NCBI GenBank assembly: GCA_030015575.1
Contig: CM057337.1
Span: 334,252,583 to 334,316,582, forward strand
From: Agapanthus africanus
Taxonomy: Eukaryota > Streptophyta > Magnoliopsida > Asparagales > Amaryllidaceae
Direction of reading: 5' to 3'
Length of the DNA stretch: 64,000 nucleotides
Of this stretch, positions 1-11,781 are shown in pieces. The translations under genes and the position numbers were made by a program. The stretch's first letter is position 1, and the number at the start of each line of letters is the position of its first letter. The notes under the pieces were generated by a model. That model was not told the origin of the DNA, searched no databases, and worked only from the letters and a program-made list of their open reading frames with translations.

Positions 1-195
1 TCATTGAGATTTTATGCAGAAAATTATCTCAGGACAGATATCGGAATCGTAAATTCGCCGACAAAATACAGGAAATCAAAGAGTTAAAATCTGACAGAGA
101 TTCAGAAGAGATAAGAAGATTTCAGATATCACCTGAATACTCATAGATCAACACCAGAAGGCACAAGAAAAATGAAGCAATAATCTCACCAAACG

Positions 196-211
196 GCCGC
201 GGATCCGCGGC
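196..211. repeat. GC-rich palindrome in Athila-like LTR
   Basis: GCCGCGGATCCGCGGC is a perfect 16-bp palindrome. The matching place in the right LTR (9887-9904) is also a perfect palindrome with different bases at two mirrored positions. Its role is unknown. Confidence 0.7.
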
Positions 212-464
212 TGAGTCAGGCTGATTCGCCGTGGATCCGTGGCCGAGTTAGGGCATCGGGTGACAAGTTCCTTCCAGAAGCTTCATTCCAGCAGCCTAGC
301 TTGTTGAGGACGTGCCATTGTAACAACCTTGTTCTGGAAACTTCCCCACAACAACCTAGCTTCTTGAGGAAGTTTGATAACTACCTTATTCTAGAAATTT
401 CCCTACAACTACCTAGCTTTTTTGGAAAGATTGACCTAACTTCTAGTGGAAGATTGGTGAAGGG

Positions 465-473
465 CTATAAAAA
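465..473 (+). promoter_or_regulatory. TATA-like box of the left LTR
   Basis: TATAAAAAG lies in the LTR in a conserved context (GGGCTATAAAAA); the right LTR has the same box at about 10158. It is placed as expected for an LTR pol II promoter; usage is inferred. Confidence 0.5.
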
Positions 474-1554
474 GAGACCTAAGCCTACATTAACGAGGTT
501 GTTGATGGTAGTTGATTTCTAGTACACAATCCAAAACTAAATCCAATTCAATTCCAAATTAAGATCCAAATCAAGAATCGTTGAGATCAACATCAAGCGA
601 CGACATTCAAGATCCTTTACGCAAAGCTGATCGTCATCAAGATCACGAGATCCTCGACAGGTCCAAGCCTCATGGAGATCGAGCAAAACGAATTTCGACG
701 TAATAGTTATCTCTTCAAGAGAGCGATCGAGAGCAATTCTTGTAACTTCGGATTAAGGAAAGTGTAATTAGAAGTTGAATAATAAAGGTGATCAATTGTT
801 AATTCTCGTTTTCTTTAAACTTTCACATTATGAAATTTCTAATTGTTGATACTTCCATTTTCATGAAGCGTGAGTAAATCTCCGTTTGTAAAGTATTTGA
901 AGGAATTCGGTAGATAAAATGGTGATGAAATCCTAAACTCATCTTAAGTCTTATGAGAATTATGAACTTTAGGAAAAAAATCGTTAACGACCAAATTTGG
1001 AGCGAGATCACCGTTCTTGATAATTTCGTTGCAATTTGGGATTAAATGATTGATGATTTTCTTTGCTAAAGGATAGATTTGAATGGTGATCAATGAAAAG
1101 AAAATGGATAGTGAAGGAGAAACCCTAGTTTCTTCAAAAGACCCCTAATCTTCATTCATCGCCATCGTTCTAGCTATAATTCATTAATAGATAAGATGAG
1201 CCATTTTTAGTATTCATCATTGCTACTAATTCCTATCGAATCCTATAAGCTATTCTTCATTTTCTTGATAACTAAAATTGATTTTGGATATTTTCTTGAT
1301 TACTAAATCTTAAACTCTTTCTTGATTTTTCTTGAAAATATTTCATCCAATAAATCTTGATTCATTTTTTTGAATTTTCTTTACTATTTTCTTTCGACTC
1401 AACTAAAGCGAGAATGAATAAATACACGAATCTCAGTGGACGACTCGTACTCATTAACGAACTACATCGACACCGTTATTGATTGCGGTTATAAATTCTT
1501 TGATTGTGATTATACTTTTCTTATCAAACGACGGAATCACCTTATCCAATCAAA

Positions 1555-1573
1555 TGGCGCCGTTGCTGGGATC
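1555..1573 (+). other. Primer binding site, tRNA-Asp type
   Basis: TGGCGCCGTTGCTGGGATC nearly matches the complement of the 3' end of plant tRNA-Asp (TGGCGCCGTTGCCGGGGATC). Athila-group gypsy elements are known to use this primer. It lies about 16 bases after the LTR end. Confidence 0.8.
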
Positions 1574-2521
1574 CGTGCGTAATTTGTTCGTTCTTACTAT
1601 TTGAGTTGAAATATTATTATTCCATCAAAAATTTGAATCAAAATCGCATCGTGTGCTTAACGATTAGTTGTGAATTTTGTAAAGAAATCTGGAATCACTG
1701 CAGCAGGGAGAAAATTATTCAGATCATTTCATTTAGGACAGAAGAGCAAAGAGAGCAGCAGTACAAAATTTCGTTCAAAGAACCGTTCAACTGACCGTGG
1801 AACCGCGGCGAGAAGCAGGTATTGGCAGCGGAGCCGCGGCATTCTTGACGAGTTAGGGTTTCTTCTCTCTGTGGTATATTTTCTACTTTTTTATCTCTCC
1901 TCTGATCTGTCCAATAACAACTTTTCTGCAGGATTCTTTGTAAAAATTCACCGCGCTTAAAAAAAATTGTTGCGTGTTTTGATATTGGTTGTTTGTGCAT
2001 ATTGTAATACGGAAATTAAGGAGCAAACACCAAATTCAGATTAGGTGGGGATTTCATTACCTTTCTAAGTTCCAAAAATCACAAAACTAGCATCCGCATC
2101 ACCCTCATTAACTAAAAAATATCTAGATAAGACTCTAAGGACCGTCGCGCTCAATTACGACGGAAGAAGGTCGTGGGTAATCTATTGCTTATCCGCATTT
2201 CTTTTGTGGTGTCTAAGGTAAGTTGTCTAAGGCAAGTGGTTACTTAATTAGGCCCGCTACTTACGTAGCGGATACCTTCCACTTACCTGGCACTTACCTG
2301 GGCACAGGAGGGATAAATAGGTAGTAGAGAATTTATCCTGCGATTTGTCTTCTGAAAGTCTAGGAGCGGTCTAGTGACTTGATCTAAGTGACCGTAGATC
2401 TAGGGTTGATTGTGCATTTTTTTTGTGATTTTTTTTCTAAATCTGTCCTTTTCAAAACAAACCATAAAACAAACCACTTTCTCTAATTATCACAAACGCT
2501 GCGTGCTAAACCGTTTAGTGC
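1574..2521 (+). other. Athila-like untranslated leader
   Basis: This stretch lies between primer site and gag start. No convincing gene is seen. It contains two CCGCGG palindromes near 1803 and 1839 and a stretch rich in ACTTACCTGG-like repeats near 2220-2300. It probably serves as the packaging and translation leader of the element, by analogy with the family. Confidence 0.6.
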
Positions 2522-4204
2522 ATGCTCGACTGGACACGGGATTCTAGTGCCCGTCTTGTCCGCGTTCCTCTTATCGACTCTGAAGTCAGTAATTCTACAT
2601 CTTCTTTTTCCTCACCACTCACCACATCCACCGAGATGGACGGATCTCCATCAAATTTTAACACCACTTTGCCACCACCCGCAGGTGCGCAGAATCTACC
2701 GCGTATGTCTCTCCAAGAGAGATGCTACCCTATACGTGGTCCTCTTTCTACTTGTCTTTCTATTCCACCAGCCAATGGGGATAACTTCGAAATCAAACCT
2801 CACTATATCGATGTTTTACCTAAATTTCACGGTCTCGAGTCTGAAGACGCATACGATTTTATTACCAAATTTGAAAATGTATGTGCTATGATGGGCACTT
2901 CACAACTTTCTGTGGATACTATGCGTTTACGTCTTCTCCCGTTCAATTTATGCGATTTAGCCGAAAAATGGCTTTATAACACAGCTGCACACTCTATTTC
3001 AAACTGGGATGAATTCGTCATAGCATTTGTTAAGAAATTTTATCCCAATCATAAGACTGCCCGTGTTCGTAGCGAAATCAATCAATTTACCCAACTTCCC
3101 AATGAACAATTTTGGAAGTGTTTTGAACGTTTCAAAGATCTACTAGTCCAATGTCCTCATCACGGAATTCATAAATGGGATCTGTGCCGAATCATATATG
3201 AGGGCATTAATCTAACAATAAAGCAGATGCTTGAATCCATGTGTCAAGGCAATTTCATGTCTAAAGACGATGGTGAAGCTTGGAACCAACATCAAACTCA
3301 AAATACGGTTCCAAACCAAAATAACTTTTAAAGGGTCCCTCCACAACAACAGCAACCACTACAACTGAGTCAGCACCCTTTTCAACCACAAAATTTTCAA
3401 AATCCGGCCAACACTTCTGCACCGTATAATAATTCCTCTTCACTCGAACGAACCTTGGATTTGTTTATGAAACATTCCATCCAAGTGTCGGCTGATATAA
3501 GGTCTTCTATCGATGATATAAAGAAGAACTCCGCCTCCCACGGTGAGAGTATTAAATCGATAGAAGCACAAATTGCACGATTAAATACCGAAATGAGTGC
3601 TAGAGAGAAAGGGAAAGTTCCATCTCAACCCCTAGCGAATCCTGGACACTCACAACACTACAATGTGAATTCCATTACAACGTTGAGATCCGGAAGAGTG
3701 CTGAATAATCAAGTCGGTGAACAGATTGATATTGATAATGATGAATCTATCAATGACACCCCGGCTTCCACTTCCACTTCTGATCCTACTTCATCTACTC
3801 CACCTTCTTCCGAGCCTATTCTCCGTTTTCCTCAAGGCTCGAACCCTCAACACACTTCTTCTAGTCAACCAACAACGATCCCCACTCCAATTCTGGGATC
3901 TGTTCCACCCACACGACCTTCTCCAATGTCAGACCCAGCTCTTATTGCTAAAGCTCCTTATCCAAATCGGTTAAGGGGAAACAAACCAAGTGCACAAATG
4001 GAGAAGATTATGGAAATGTTTAAACAGGTTAACATAAATATCCCTCTCCTAAATGCTATACAACAAGTTCCGGCTTATGCGAAAATCCTTAAGGACTTGT
4101 GCACTAGGAAGAGGAAGACTCAAGTGCCCAAAAAGGTATTCATGACGAATAATGTTAGCACAACTTTTATCCCACAATTACTAAAGAAACGTAAGGAGCC
4201 TTGA
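2522..4204 (+). pseudogene. Athila-like gag region
   Basis: Coding matter for the capsid-like gag protein. The retrotransposon gag core lies at roughly 2800-3240, with family wording such as LPKFHGLESEDAY, AEKWLYNT and FKDLLVQCPHHGIHKWD. The later part has a coiled, charged segment, a Ser/Thr/Pro-rich stretch near 3760-3950, the ITTLRSGR motif near 3670, and the PYPNRL and INIPLLNAIQQVPAYAKILKDL blocks just before protease. These are typical of the Athila lineage. Gag would form the virus-like particle in the cytoplasm. The region is broken and counted as a fossil. Confidence 0.85.
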
Positions 4205-5788
4205 TGTCCTACAATCTCTATTTCTATTGGGGGTAAAAATATTAACCGTGCTTTACTCGACCTTGGCGCTAGTGTTAACATGCTTCCATACTCTGTCTAC
4301 GAGCAGTTAGGGACTGGAGAGTTGAAACCCGCTCATTGTACTCTCCAGATGGCAGATCGATCCATCACCAAATCTAGGGGTGAGCTCGAGGATGTGTTGA
4401 TAAAAGTCGGGGAATTTATATTCCCTGTGGACTTTATTATCATAGATACACAGCCTGTAGCAAACCCACGGAACCAAATTCCAGTGATTCTTGGTCGACC
4501 CTTCTTAGCCACTTCTAATGCTGTCATTAATTGCCGTAACGGTTCTATGAACCTAACCTTCGGGAAAATGACAATTGAGCTTAACATTTACAAGTTAGGA
4601 AGTCAGCCAACTAAACCCTCTGTTCATATTCTTGATGTCTGTTCTGTCCACGAGATAGCTCCCGAAAGCTGCAAGGTTGATGAACTTTGCTTTGATGATC
4701 TCGACGACATTAGCACATCATTGTTTGATCTTGCACATTATAGTGAGGACACTTTTGACGAGTCCACCCCTGAGTTTGAACTTTCTGACTCATCACAAAA
4801 GTCAGACACACTTTCCGAGTCTGTATCCTTTGCAGGCTATGAACTTCTTCGAGAATCCGAATGTCATTCACTTACCCCGCCTTCTATTGTCTCTCCGCCG
4901 ACATTAGATCTCAAACTGTTACCTTCTCACCTTAAATATGCATATTTAGGTGAGAATGAGTCTTTGCCCGTGATCATATCCGTTTTTCTAGCCTTAGAGC
5001 AAGAGAACGCTCTTTTGATGGTCTTGAGATCTAATCGGCAAGCATTTGGGTGGACAATGGCTGACATCAAAGGGATTAGTCTCTTGATTGTTGAACATCA
5101 TATACATTTGATGGATGAAACCAAGCCAACCCGAGAACCACAAAGACGGTTAAATCCCGTCATGAAGGAGGCAGTAAAGAAAGAAATCATCAAATGCCTT
5201 GACAGTGGTATAATTTACCCAATCTCTGATAGCCAATGGGTAAGTCCTATTCATGCAGTCCCTAAGAAATCTGGCATCACGGTCATAACTAATGAGGCTA
5301 ATGAGTTGATCCAGACACGCACTCAAACTGGGTGGCGTGTATGTATTGATTACAGAAAACTCAATGCCGCAACAAGGAAAGATCACTTCTCTCTACCTTT
5401 TATTGACCAGATGTTGGAACGATTAGCTGGACATGACTATTATTGTTTCATGGACGGATACTCTGGCTATAACCAGGTCCCTATTGCCAAAAAGGATCAA
5501 GATAAAACCACATTTACTTGTCCTTTCGGTACTTTTGCTTATAGACGCATGCCCTTTGGGTTATGCAATGCTCCCGCTACATTTCAGCGGTGTATGATAG
5601 GGATATTCTCAGACATGGTCGAGAATTTTCTGGAGATTTTCATGGACGATTTCTCGATATTCGGGGACTCTTTTGATGATTGCCTATCTCATCTTGACGC
5701 AGTTCTTACTCGTTGTAAAGATAAGAACTTAACTTTGAATTGGGAAAAATAGCATTTCATGGTCCAAGAGGATATTGTGCTTGGACAT

Positions 5789-6114
5789 TGTAACAACCCC
5801 AAACTTTCTGTACAATTTTTCAAAAAAAAATACAGAAATGGGTATTTTTGCCTGAGCACAAGATATAAGTTTGTTTTGCTTTTTAATAGCAAGCAGGAGC
5901 TTGTAGTTCATTGGTAATACCTTGCACTGCTGAACCAAACCACCAGAGTTCAAATCCTATACCCCACATTATTTTTAATATTATTTTATTATATCTTGTC
6001 TCTTGTGTATTTACTCTTATATTACTTAGATACGCTTAGCGTATTTACTTCACAGTAAATACGTAGCGGCCTCGTCGCGTCCTCTGTCCGTATACCGGGA
6101 AGCGGGGCGTGACA
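5789..6114 (+). mobile_element. Short solo LTR-like insert with a tRNA-like unit
   Basis: A 326-bp insert starting TGTAACAACCCC and ending GGGGCGTGACA, flanked on both sides by the 5-bp direct repeat GACAT (5784-5788 and 6115-6119). The size, TG...CA ends and 5-bp duplication fit a solo LTR of a small element (TRIM-like). Inside it lie pol III A- and B-box matches and a T run (see next entry). Near the 3' end is an inverted repeat, GTATTTACT-TCAC-AGTAAATAC, close to a palindrome ACGCTTAGCGT. No second LTR or internal region is present. It is younger than its host element. Confidence 0.75.
5897..5976 (+). other. tRNA-like pol III promoter unit
   Basis: An A-box match, TAGTTCATTGG (5904-5914), and a B-box match, AGTTCAAATCC (5947-5957), stand 43 bases apart, the usual tRNA spacing. 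A TTTTT run at 5972-5976 would stop pol III. I could not make a good acceptor stem or T-stem, so this is a tRNA-derived promoter as in SINEs rather than a working tRNA gene. Activity is inferred. Confidence 0.55.
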
Positions 6115-8111
6115 GACATGTCATTTCACGGAAAGGCATTGAGTTCGACAGAGCTAAAATAGATGTCATTCATAACCTTTCTCATCCCAAATGTGTCAAA
6201 GATATACGATCTTTCCTTGGTCATGCAGGATTTTATAGGAGATTCATTAAGGATTTTAGCAAAATTACTAAACCTTTAACTCTTCTCTTGGCCAAGGATA
6301 CAACATTTCACTTTGATTCGGACTGTGAGACCGCTTTTGAATCACTTAAAAGATCTCTCACTACAGCCCCCGTTCTATCATTTCCTGATTGGAACCACCC
6401 GTTTGAGCTAATGTGTGATGTATCAGATTTTGCTGTTGGTGCAGTCTTAGGACAGCATATTGATAAGACGCTACATGTGATTTATTATGCAAGTAAGACC
6501 CTGAATGATGCCCAAATTAATTATACAACTACCGAGAAAGAACTCTTGGCAGTTGTATTTGCATTAGAAAAATTCAGGCCTTACTTGATTGGCTCACCTA
6601 TTGTGGTTTACACTGATCACTCCGCCCTAAAACATCTTTTATCGAAAAAGGATGCTAAAGGCAGGTTAATACGTTGGATCCTATTATTACAAGAATTTGA
6701 TCTTGTCATACGAGATAAGAAAGGATGTGAAAACGTAGTAGCCGACCATCTGTCGTGCATCTCTTCTTCACCTATTGTGACCTTGCCAATTAACGACTCT
6801 TTCCCGGACGAACAGCTCTTGACCGTATCCGGCGAACCTTGGTTCATGGATATTGTGAATTATCTTGCAATGGGACTTATTCCTAACGAATGGTCTAAAC
6901 AAGACAATCATCGATTTCTATCCCGAGTATACTGGGATGAACCTTATTTGTTTAAGTATTGTCCTGACCAAATCATTCGCAAATGTGTTCCCAATGATGA
7001 ATTCAAGAGTGTTTTGTCTTTTTGTCATGATCAGGCATGTTGAGGTCACTTTGGTCCACGTAAGACGGCGGAGAAGGTTTTGCAATATGGTTTTTACTGC
7101 TTTATTTAAAGATGCTTATGATCATTGCAAAACCTGTCCACAATTCCAAAACACGGGTCGGATTTCTAAAAGAAATAAGATGCCACTTCAACCGATTTTG
7201 GTTGTCGAAATTTTCGACGTTTGGGGTATTGATTTTATGGGTCATTTTCCTAACTTTTTTGGAAATTTGTATATCTTGTTAGCGGTTGATTATGTCTCGA
7301 AATGGGTGGAAGCTATTCCATGTCGCACTAATGATAACAAGGTTATCATTAAGTTCCTTAAAGAAAATATCTTTCGCGATTTGGACACTCTTGTGCTATC
7401 ATTAGCGACAACGAGACGCATTTCTATAATCGGTCTTTCGAGACTTTGATGCGGAAATATGCAATCAACCACAAACTTTCCACGCCCTATCATCCCCAAA
7501 TGAGTGGGCAAGCTGAGATTTCCAATAGGCAGATCAAACTAATTCTGGAGAAGACAGTTGCTAAAAATCGTAAAGATTGGTCAACCAAATTGACGGATGC
7601 TCTTTGGGCATTTCGTACCGCTTATAAGACCGATCTTGGTATGTCTCTTTATCGCCTAGTATTTGGAAAGGCTTGTCACCTTCCTGTCGAGATTGAACAT
7701 AAAGCAATGTAGGCCATTAAAGAACTTAACTTCGATTTAAATCAAGGCTACAACTTTCGGAAGCTGCAATTAAATGAGCTAAGCGAACTCCGCGATGAAG
7801 TTTACAATAATGCGGTGATTGTAAAGAATCGGACTAAGGTATTTCACGATAAAAATATTTTGAGAAAAACTTTTACCCCAGGACAACAAGTTCTTTATGA
7901 TTCCCGTCTCCATCTTCATGAGGGTAAGCTAAAATCTCGTTGGAAAGGACCATTTGTGGCGCGGTATGTCTACCCGCACGGGGCAGTTGAAGTTGAAAAT
8001 AGAAAAAACGGTACAATTTTCAAAGTGAATGGGCATAGATTAAAACTGTATTTTTCCACTGACCCCACGGAGGAGCTCTTGTTTTTACGGGAGCCGATTT
8101 ATAATGACTAA

Positions 8112-9556
8112 TTTTCCTCCACCTCACCTCCATGTCTCGGTAATATTGTCTCATCTTTAGAATGGAGGTGAGTCAATAGAAAAAAGAAAGAAAATATAAA
8201 AATATAAAAAATATATATATATGTAAAATTGTACATAAATAAAAAAAATAAGTTTGGGGGAAGATTTTCACTTTCATTTATTCTTGTCCCCGTTAATAAC
8301 CTTTCCTCCTAAACCTACAGGTTTTTGCGATTTAACAGATAGCAACAGTGAGGACACTGCTGTAAACAGGTTTAGGGGAGGTTTGTGCTTATTTATGCAT
8401 CACTTTGCATAAGCACAAATAAATTTCAAAAAAAAAAATCTTTTATAATAAAAGATTAGAAAGTGAAAAATTACATTTAAAAGATTGGAAAAGTTAAAGA
8501 AAACCAAGAAAGTTAGATATTTTCTTAAACGAAACTAGCACTAATCTGAGAATAAAAATAAGTCTGAAAAATAATTCTTAGTCTGGAAGCCAAACATTTG
8601 AACGTTGATACCCTACTATGCACACTTTCACACGTCTTGAAACTCGGAATAGTAGATGATACCTTGAAATGCTCTTGTCTAAAAGCCAAAGCACGAATAA
8701 ATATAAATGAAGCATAAAAGTTAAAATAGTGAAGAAAAATGAACACTGGTTTTGTAATCATCAAGGCAGCATAAAAAAAAATAGCAAGGGTGCTTCATCA
8801 CCTAGTGCTTTAGACCAACTGGTTTGGGAGTCACTGCTAATCCTTAGGTGTTGCAAGACGAGGAAATTACTAATTACGCCTAATATGTGAGCACATTGAG
8901 TAGTCAGTCGGTTAGTACCTCAAGAAGTATTAACGGTCGCATGAAAAATGTGTGAGCAATTCCATCTAAAATATTCACCGACTAAAAAGTACTGAGGTAG
9001 ATGGACAAGAGTATGATAGCTTGAATTGAATTCTTCGAGTGTAGGGATGTCTTTTACACATACGTAGGGGTATATGATCGGTGTTTGGAAGAAAGGTAGG
9101 GATGAAGAATAAAGGCGATGTTTTATTGAAGGATGATGTGATTTCTAACATCTTTTCATGGCTATTAAGATATGGCTCATGACAACCGAAAAACTAGTGT
9201 AGTTGGAAATTCTGACTTTCAAAGTCTTTCTTTTATAATTCTTATCTTTATATGTAATTTTCACAGTCTTCCTTTTATTATAGGATTTTGTGGGTGCAAT
9301 CCGCTAAAAACTCTCAGGAGACAACACTCCTCCTACTAAGGACACCTAGAGCTTTAAAGGCTTGTTGCACGTGCTCAGTGCAATCGTGTTGCCTACGAAA
9401 GTGTGCTAGTTAGTTTTTTTATTTCTATTTTCTCCTTCTCTTGAATAAAAGAAGTTTGCTCGAGACGATCAAAATCAAGTTTGGGAGAATTAGTTCAGTC
9501 GAAAATATTGCAATTTTTAACATAACAATTTCCGCACTTTTATAAACATCTCAGGG
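8112..9556 (+). other. Athila-like 3' untranslated region
   Basis: AT-rich stretch after pol with no convincing gene. Purine-rich AAGTTTGGGGGAAG near 8249 and AAGTTTGGGAGAA near 9478 resemble polypurine tracts; the second is nearer the right LTR. Some Athila elements carry an env-like reading frame here; none is seen. Confidence 0.6.
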
Positions 9557-11231
9557 TGTTTGTTATAAATATAACACATATTACAAGTTCGTCTGGAAAA
9601 TATCAATTACCATGTGTTATACATTATAATTAACATTCTAGAGGGAAATTGTATTTTATTTCACGCATGATATTGTATATCTCAACATTCTTCATTGAGA
9701 TTTTTGTGCAGAAAATTATTTCAGGACGGATATCGGAATCGCAAATTCGCCGACAAAATACAGCAAATCAAAGAGATAAAATCCGGCAAAAATTCAGATG
9801 AGATAAAAGGATTCCAGATATCGAATATAAACCGAGAGATCAACACAAGAAGACATAAGAAAATTGAAGCCATAAGCACACTAAACGGCCACGGATCCGT
9901 GGCCGAGTCAGGCCGATCCGCCGTGGATCTGCGGCCGAGTTAGGGCATCGGGTGACAAGTTCCTTCCAGAAGCTTCATTCCAGCAGCCTAGCTTGTTGAG
10001 GACGCTCCATTGTAACAAGCTTGTTCTGGAAACTTCCCTACAACAACCTAGCTTCTTGAGGAAGCTTGATAACTAGCTTATTCTAGAAGTTTCCTTACAA
10101 CTACCTAGCTTCTTGGGGAAGATTGACCTAGCTTCTAATGGAAAATTGGTGAAGGGCTATAAAAATGGACCTAAGCCTACATTAATGAGGTGGTTGATGG
10201 TAGTTGATTTTTAGTACACAATCCAAAACCAAATCCAATTCAATTCCAAATCAAGATCCAAATCAAGAATCGTTGAGAACAACATCAAGCGACGAAATTC
10301 AAGATCCTTTACGTGAAGGCGATCGTCATCAAGAGTACGAGATCCTCGTCAGGTCCAAGTCTCACGGAGATCGAGCAAACCGAAATTCGACGGAATAGTT
10401 ACCTCTTCAAGGAAGCGATCGAGAGCAATTCTTGTAAGCTCGGATTGAAGGAAAGTGTAATTAGAAGTTGAATAATAAAGGTGATCAATTGTTAATTCTC
10501 ATTTTCTTTAAACATTCACATTATGAAATTTCTAATTGTTGATTCTTCCATTTTCATGAAGCGTGAGTAAATCTCCGCTCGTAAAGGATTCGAAGGATTT
10601 GGTAGATCAAATGGTGATGAAATCCAAAACTTATCTTAAGTCTTATGAGAATTATGAACTTTAGGAAAAAAAATCATCAACGACCAAATTTGGAGCGAGA
10701 TCACCATTCTTGATAACTTCGTTGCAATTTGGGATTAAATGATTGACGCTTTTCTTTGCTAAAAGATAGATTTGAATGGTGATCAATGAAAAGATAAGGA
10801 ATAGTGAAGGAGAAACCCTAGTTTCTTCATAAGATCCCTAATCTTCATTCATCGCCATCGTTCTAGAATAATTCATCAATAGATAAAATGAGTCATTTTT
10901 AGTATTCATCATTGCTACTAATTCTTATCGAATCCTACAAGCTTTTCTTCATTTTCTTGATAACTAAAATTGATTTTGGACATTTTCTCGATTACTAAAT
11001 CTTAAACTCTTTCTTGATTTTTCTTGAAAATATTTCATCCAATAAATCTTAATTCATTTTCTTGAATTTTCTTTACTATTTTCTTTCGACTCAACTAAAG
11101 CGAGAACGAATAAATACACAAATCTCAGTAGACGACCCGTACTCATTAACGAACTACATCAACACCGTTATTGATTGCGATTATAAATTCTTTGATTGTG
11201 ATTATACTTTTCATATCGAATCTACGGATCA
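9557..11231 (+). repeat. Athila-like right LTR
   Basis: This is the copy of the left LTR, about 1.67 kb. The start is placed at TGTTTGTTATAAATATAACA, the nearest TG upstream of the part that aligns with position 1, and could lie up to 70 bases earlier. A TATA-like box lies near 10158 and a palindrome at 9887-9904. The end is placed at CA near 11231, where Tat LTR sequence resumes. Confidence 0.75.
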
Positions 11232-11309
11232 AAAAAATATCAATCGCCCATCTCAAAAAATCTCATTCCAGGAGGATCCGAGGCTCAAAAGAAGATCCGA
11301 AGATTTCTA

Positions 11310-11443
11310 GGAGTTTAACTCCATTCAAGATCTGTTGGAGTTTAACTCCATAAATCAGCCCCTTTTTAGGAGTTTAACTCCAAATATATACATAATCCAT
11401 GTTAGGAATTCAACTCCAAAGCCCCCTTTGGGAGTTCAACTCC
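11310..11443. repeat. Array of GGAGTTYAACTCC dyads (left LTR)
   Basis: Near-palindromic 13-mers start at 11310, 11337, 11369, 11405 and 11431, a spacing of 26-36 bases. The fourth has one changed base. The same array is kept in the other LTR at 16288-16421. It could be a protein-binding or RNA-structure array; this is inference. Confidence 0.7.
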
Positions 11444-11487
11444 TAACCCAGGGACTAAGCCCCTTTTCCCACTGGTGTTTCCAGCGG

Positions 11488-11772
11488 TCGCGTGCTGCGC
11501 ATGTGACCCGCGGACGCCCAGCGGTCGCGTGCAGGGCATGTGACTCACGGGCACTAAGCGCCCACGTGCGCCTCATGCGACCCGTGGGCGCTCAGCGCCC
11601 ACGTGTGCCTCATGCGGCCCGCGGGGGCTCAGTGCCCACGTGTGCGACGTGCGCCTCATGCGACCCGTGGGCGCTCAGCGCCCAGCGGTCGCGTGCTGCG
11701 CATGTGACCCGCGGGCGCTCATTGCCTGGCACGTGACCCGCGCCCACGCGCCTACGCACGTGACCCGCGGAC
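11488..11772. repeat. GC-rich tandem repeat block in Tat LTR
   Basis: Repeated blocks of about 40 bases built from AGCGGTCGCGTGC, CATGTGACCCGCGG and GGGCGCTCAGCGCCCACGTG, rich in CpG. The other LTR (19813-19985) has fewer copies, so the block has expanded or shrunk. It lies just upstream of the TATAAA box. Confidence 0.7.
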
Positions 11773-11775
11773 CCC

Positions 11776-11781
11776 TATAAA
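11776..11781 (+). promoter_or_regulatory. TATA box of Tat LTR
   Basis: TATAAA follows the GC-rich block in CCCCTATAAACTCTG. The other LTR has a related CCCGTAAACTCTG at about 20133. Pol II use is inferred. Confidence 0.4.

Larger units (their letters stand above)
1..1538 (+). repeat. Athila-like left LTR (cut by window edge)
   Basis: This stretch aligns with the right LTR from about 9692 to 11231. The first 130 or so bases of the LTR lie before the window. It holds a TATA-like box near 465, GC-rich palindromes near 196-236, and ends before the primer site. The exact end (1525 or 1538) is uncertain because both candidate ends carry CA. Confidence 0.8.
4211..8111 (+). pseudogene. Athila-like pol region (PR-RT-RH-INT)
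   Basis: Domains in order: an aspartic protease with the DLGAS motif near 4259; reverse transcriptase at about 5130-6250 with WRVCIDYRKLN, MPFGLCNAPATFQRC and the catalytic FMDD near 5641; RNase H at about 6290-6730 with [12 protein letters not shown] and YTDHSAL; an integrase zinc-binding part and core at about 6990-7710 with WGIDFMGHFP and [13 protein letters not shown]; and an integrase C-terminal part to 8111 with FKVNGHRLKLY. The order RT-RH-INT is the gypsy order. It is a fossil with several breaks, and a separate 326-bp insert lies in it at 5789-6114. There is no sign of a chromodomain. Confidence 0.85.
1..11231 (+). mobile_element. Athila-like Ty3/gypsy LTR retrotransposon
   Basis: A gypsy element read left to right: partial left LTR, tRNA-Asp primer site, leader, gag, pol (protease, reverse transcriptase, RNase H, integrase), a long untranslated 3' region and a right LTR. 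The pairing of LTRs is seen directly, since positions 1-1538 match about 9692-11231 nearly base for base in length. The lineage is inferred from the tRNA-Asp primer site, the Athila-style gag core and the pol wording. The element is a fossil with about half a dozen breaks plus one clean insertion. LTR similarity is roughly nine in ten by eye, so it is not very recent. It probably sits in the left LTR of the neighbouring Tat element, which resumes directly after it. Confidence 0.85.

Noticed and set aside
5897-5976. A working tRNA gene inside the small LTR
   Set aside because: A and B boxes are good, but acceptor and T-stem pairing are poor and no clear anticodon arm forms; kept as a tRNA-like promoter only.
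8112-9556. An env-like gene in the Athila-like element
   Set aside because: No reading frame of useful length or with signal or membrane segments is seen in this stretch.
11488-11772. A protein gene in the GC-rich LTR repeats
   Set aside because: The open frames come from stop-poor GC-rich repeats; the peptide is a simple repeat and changes with copy number.
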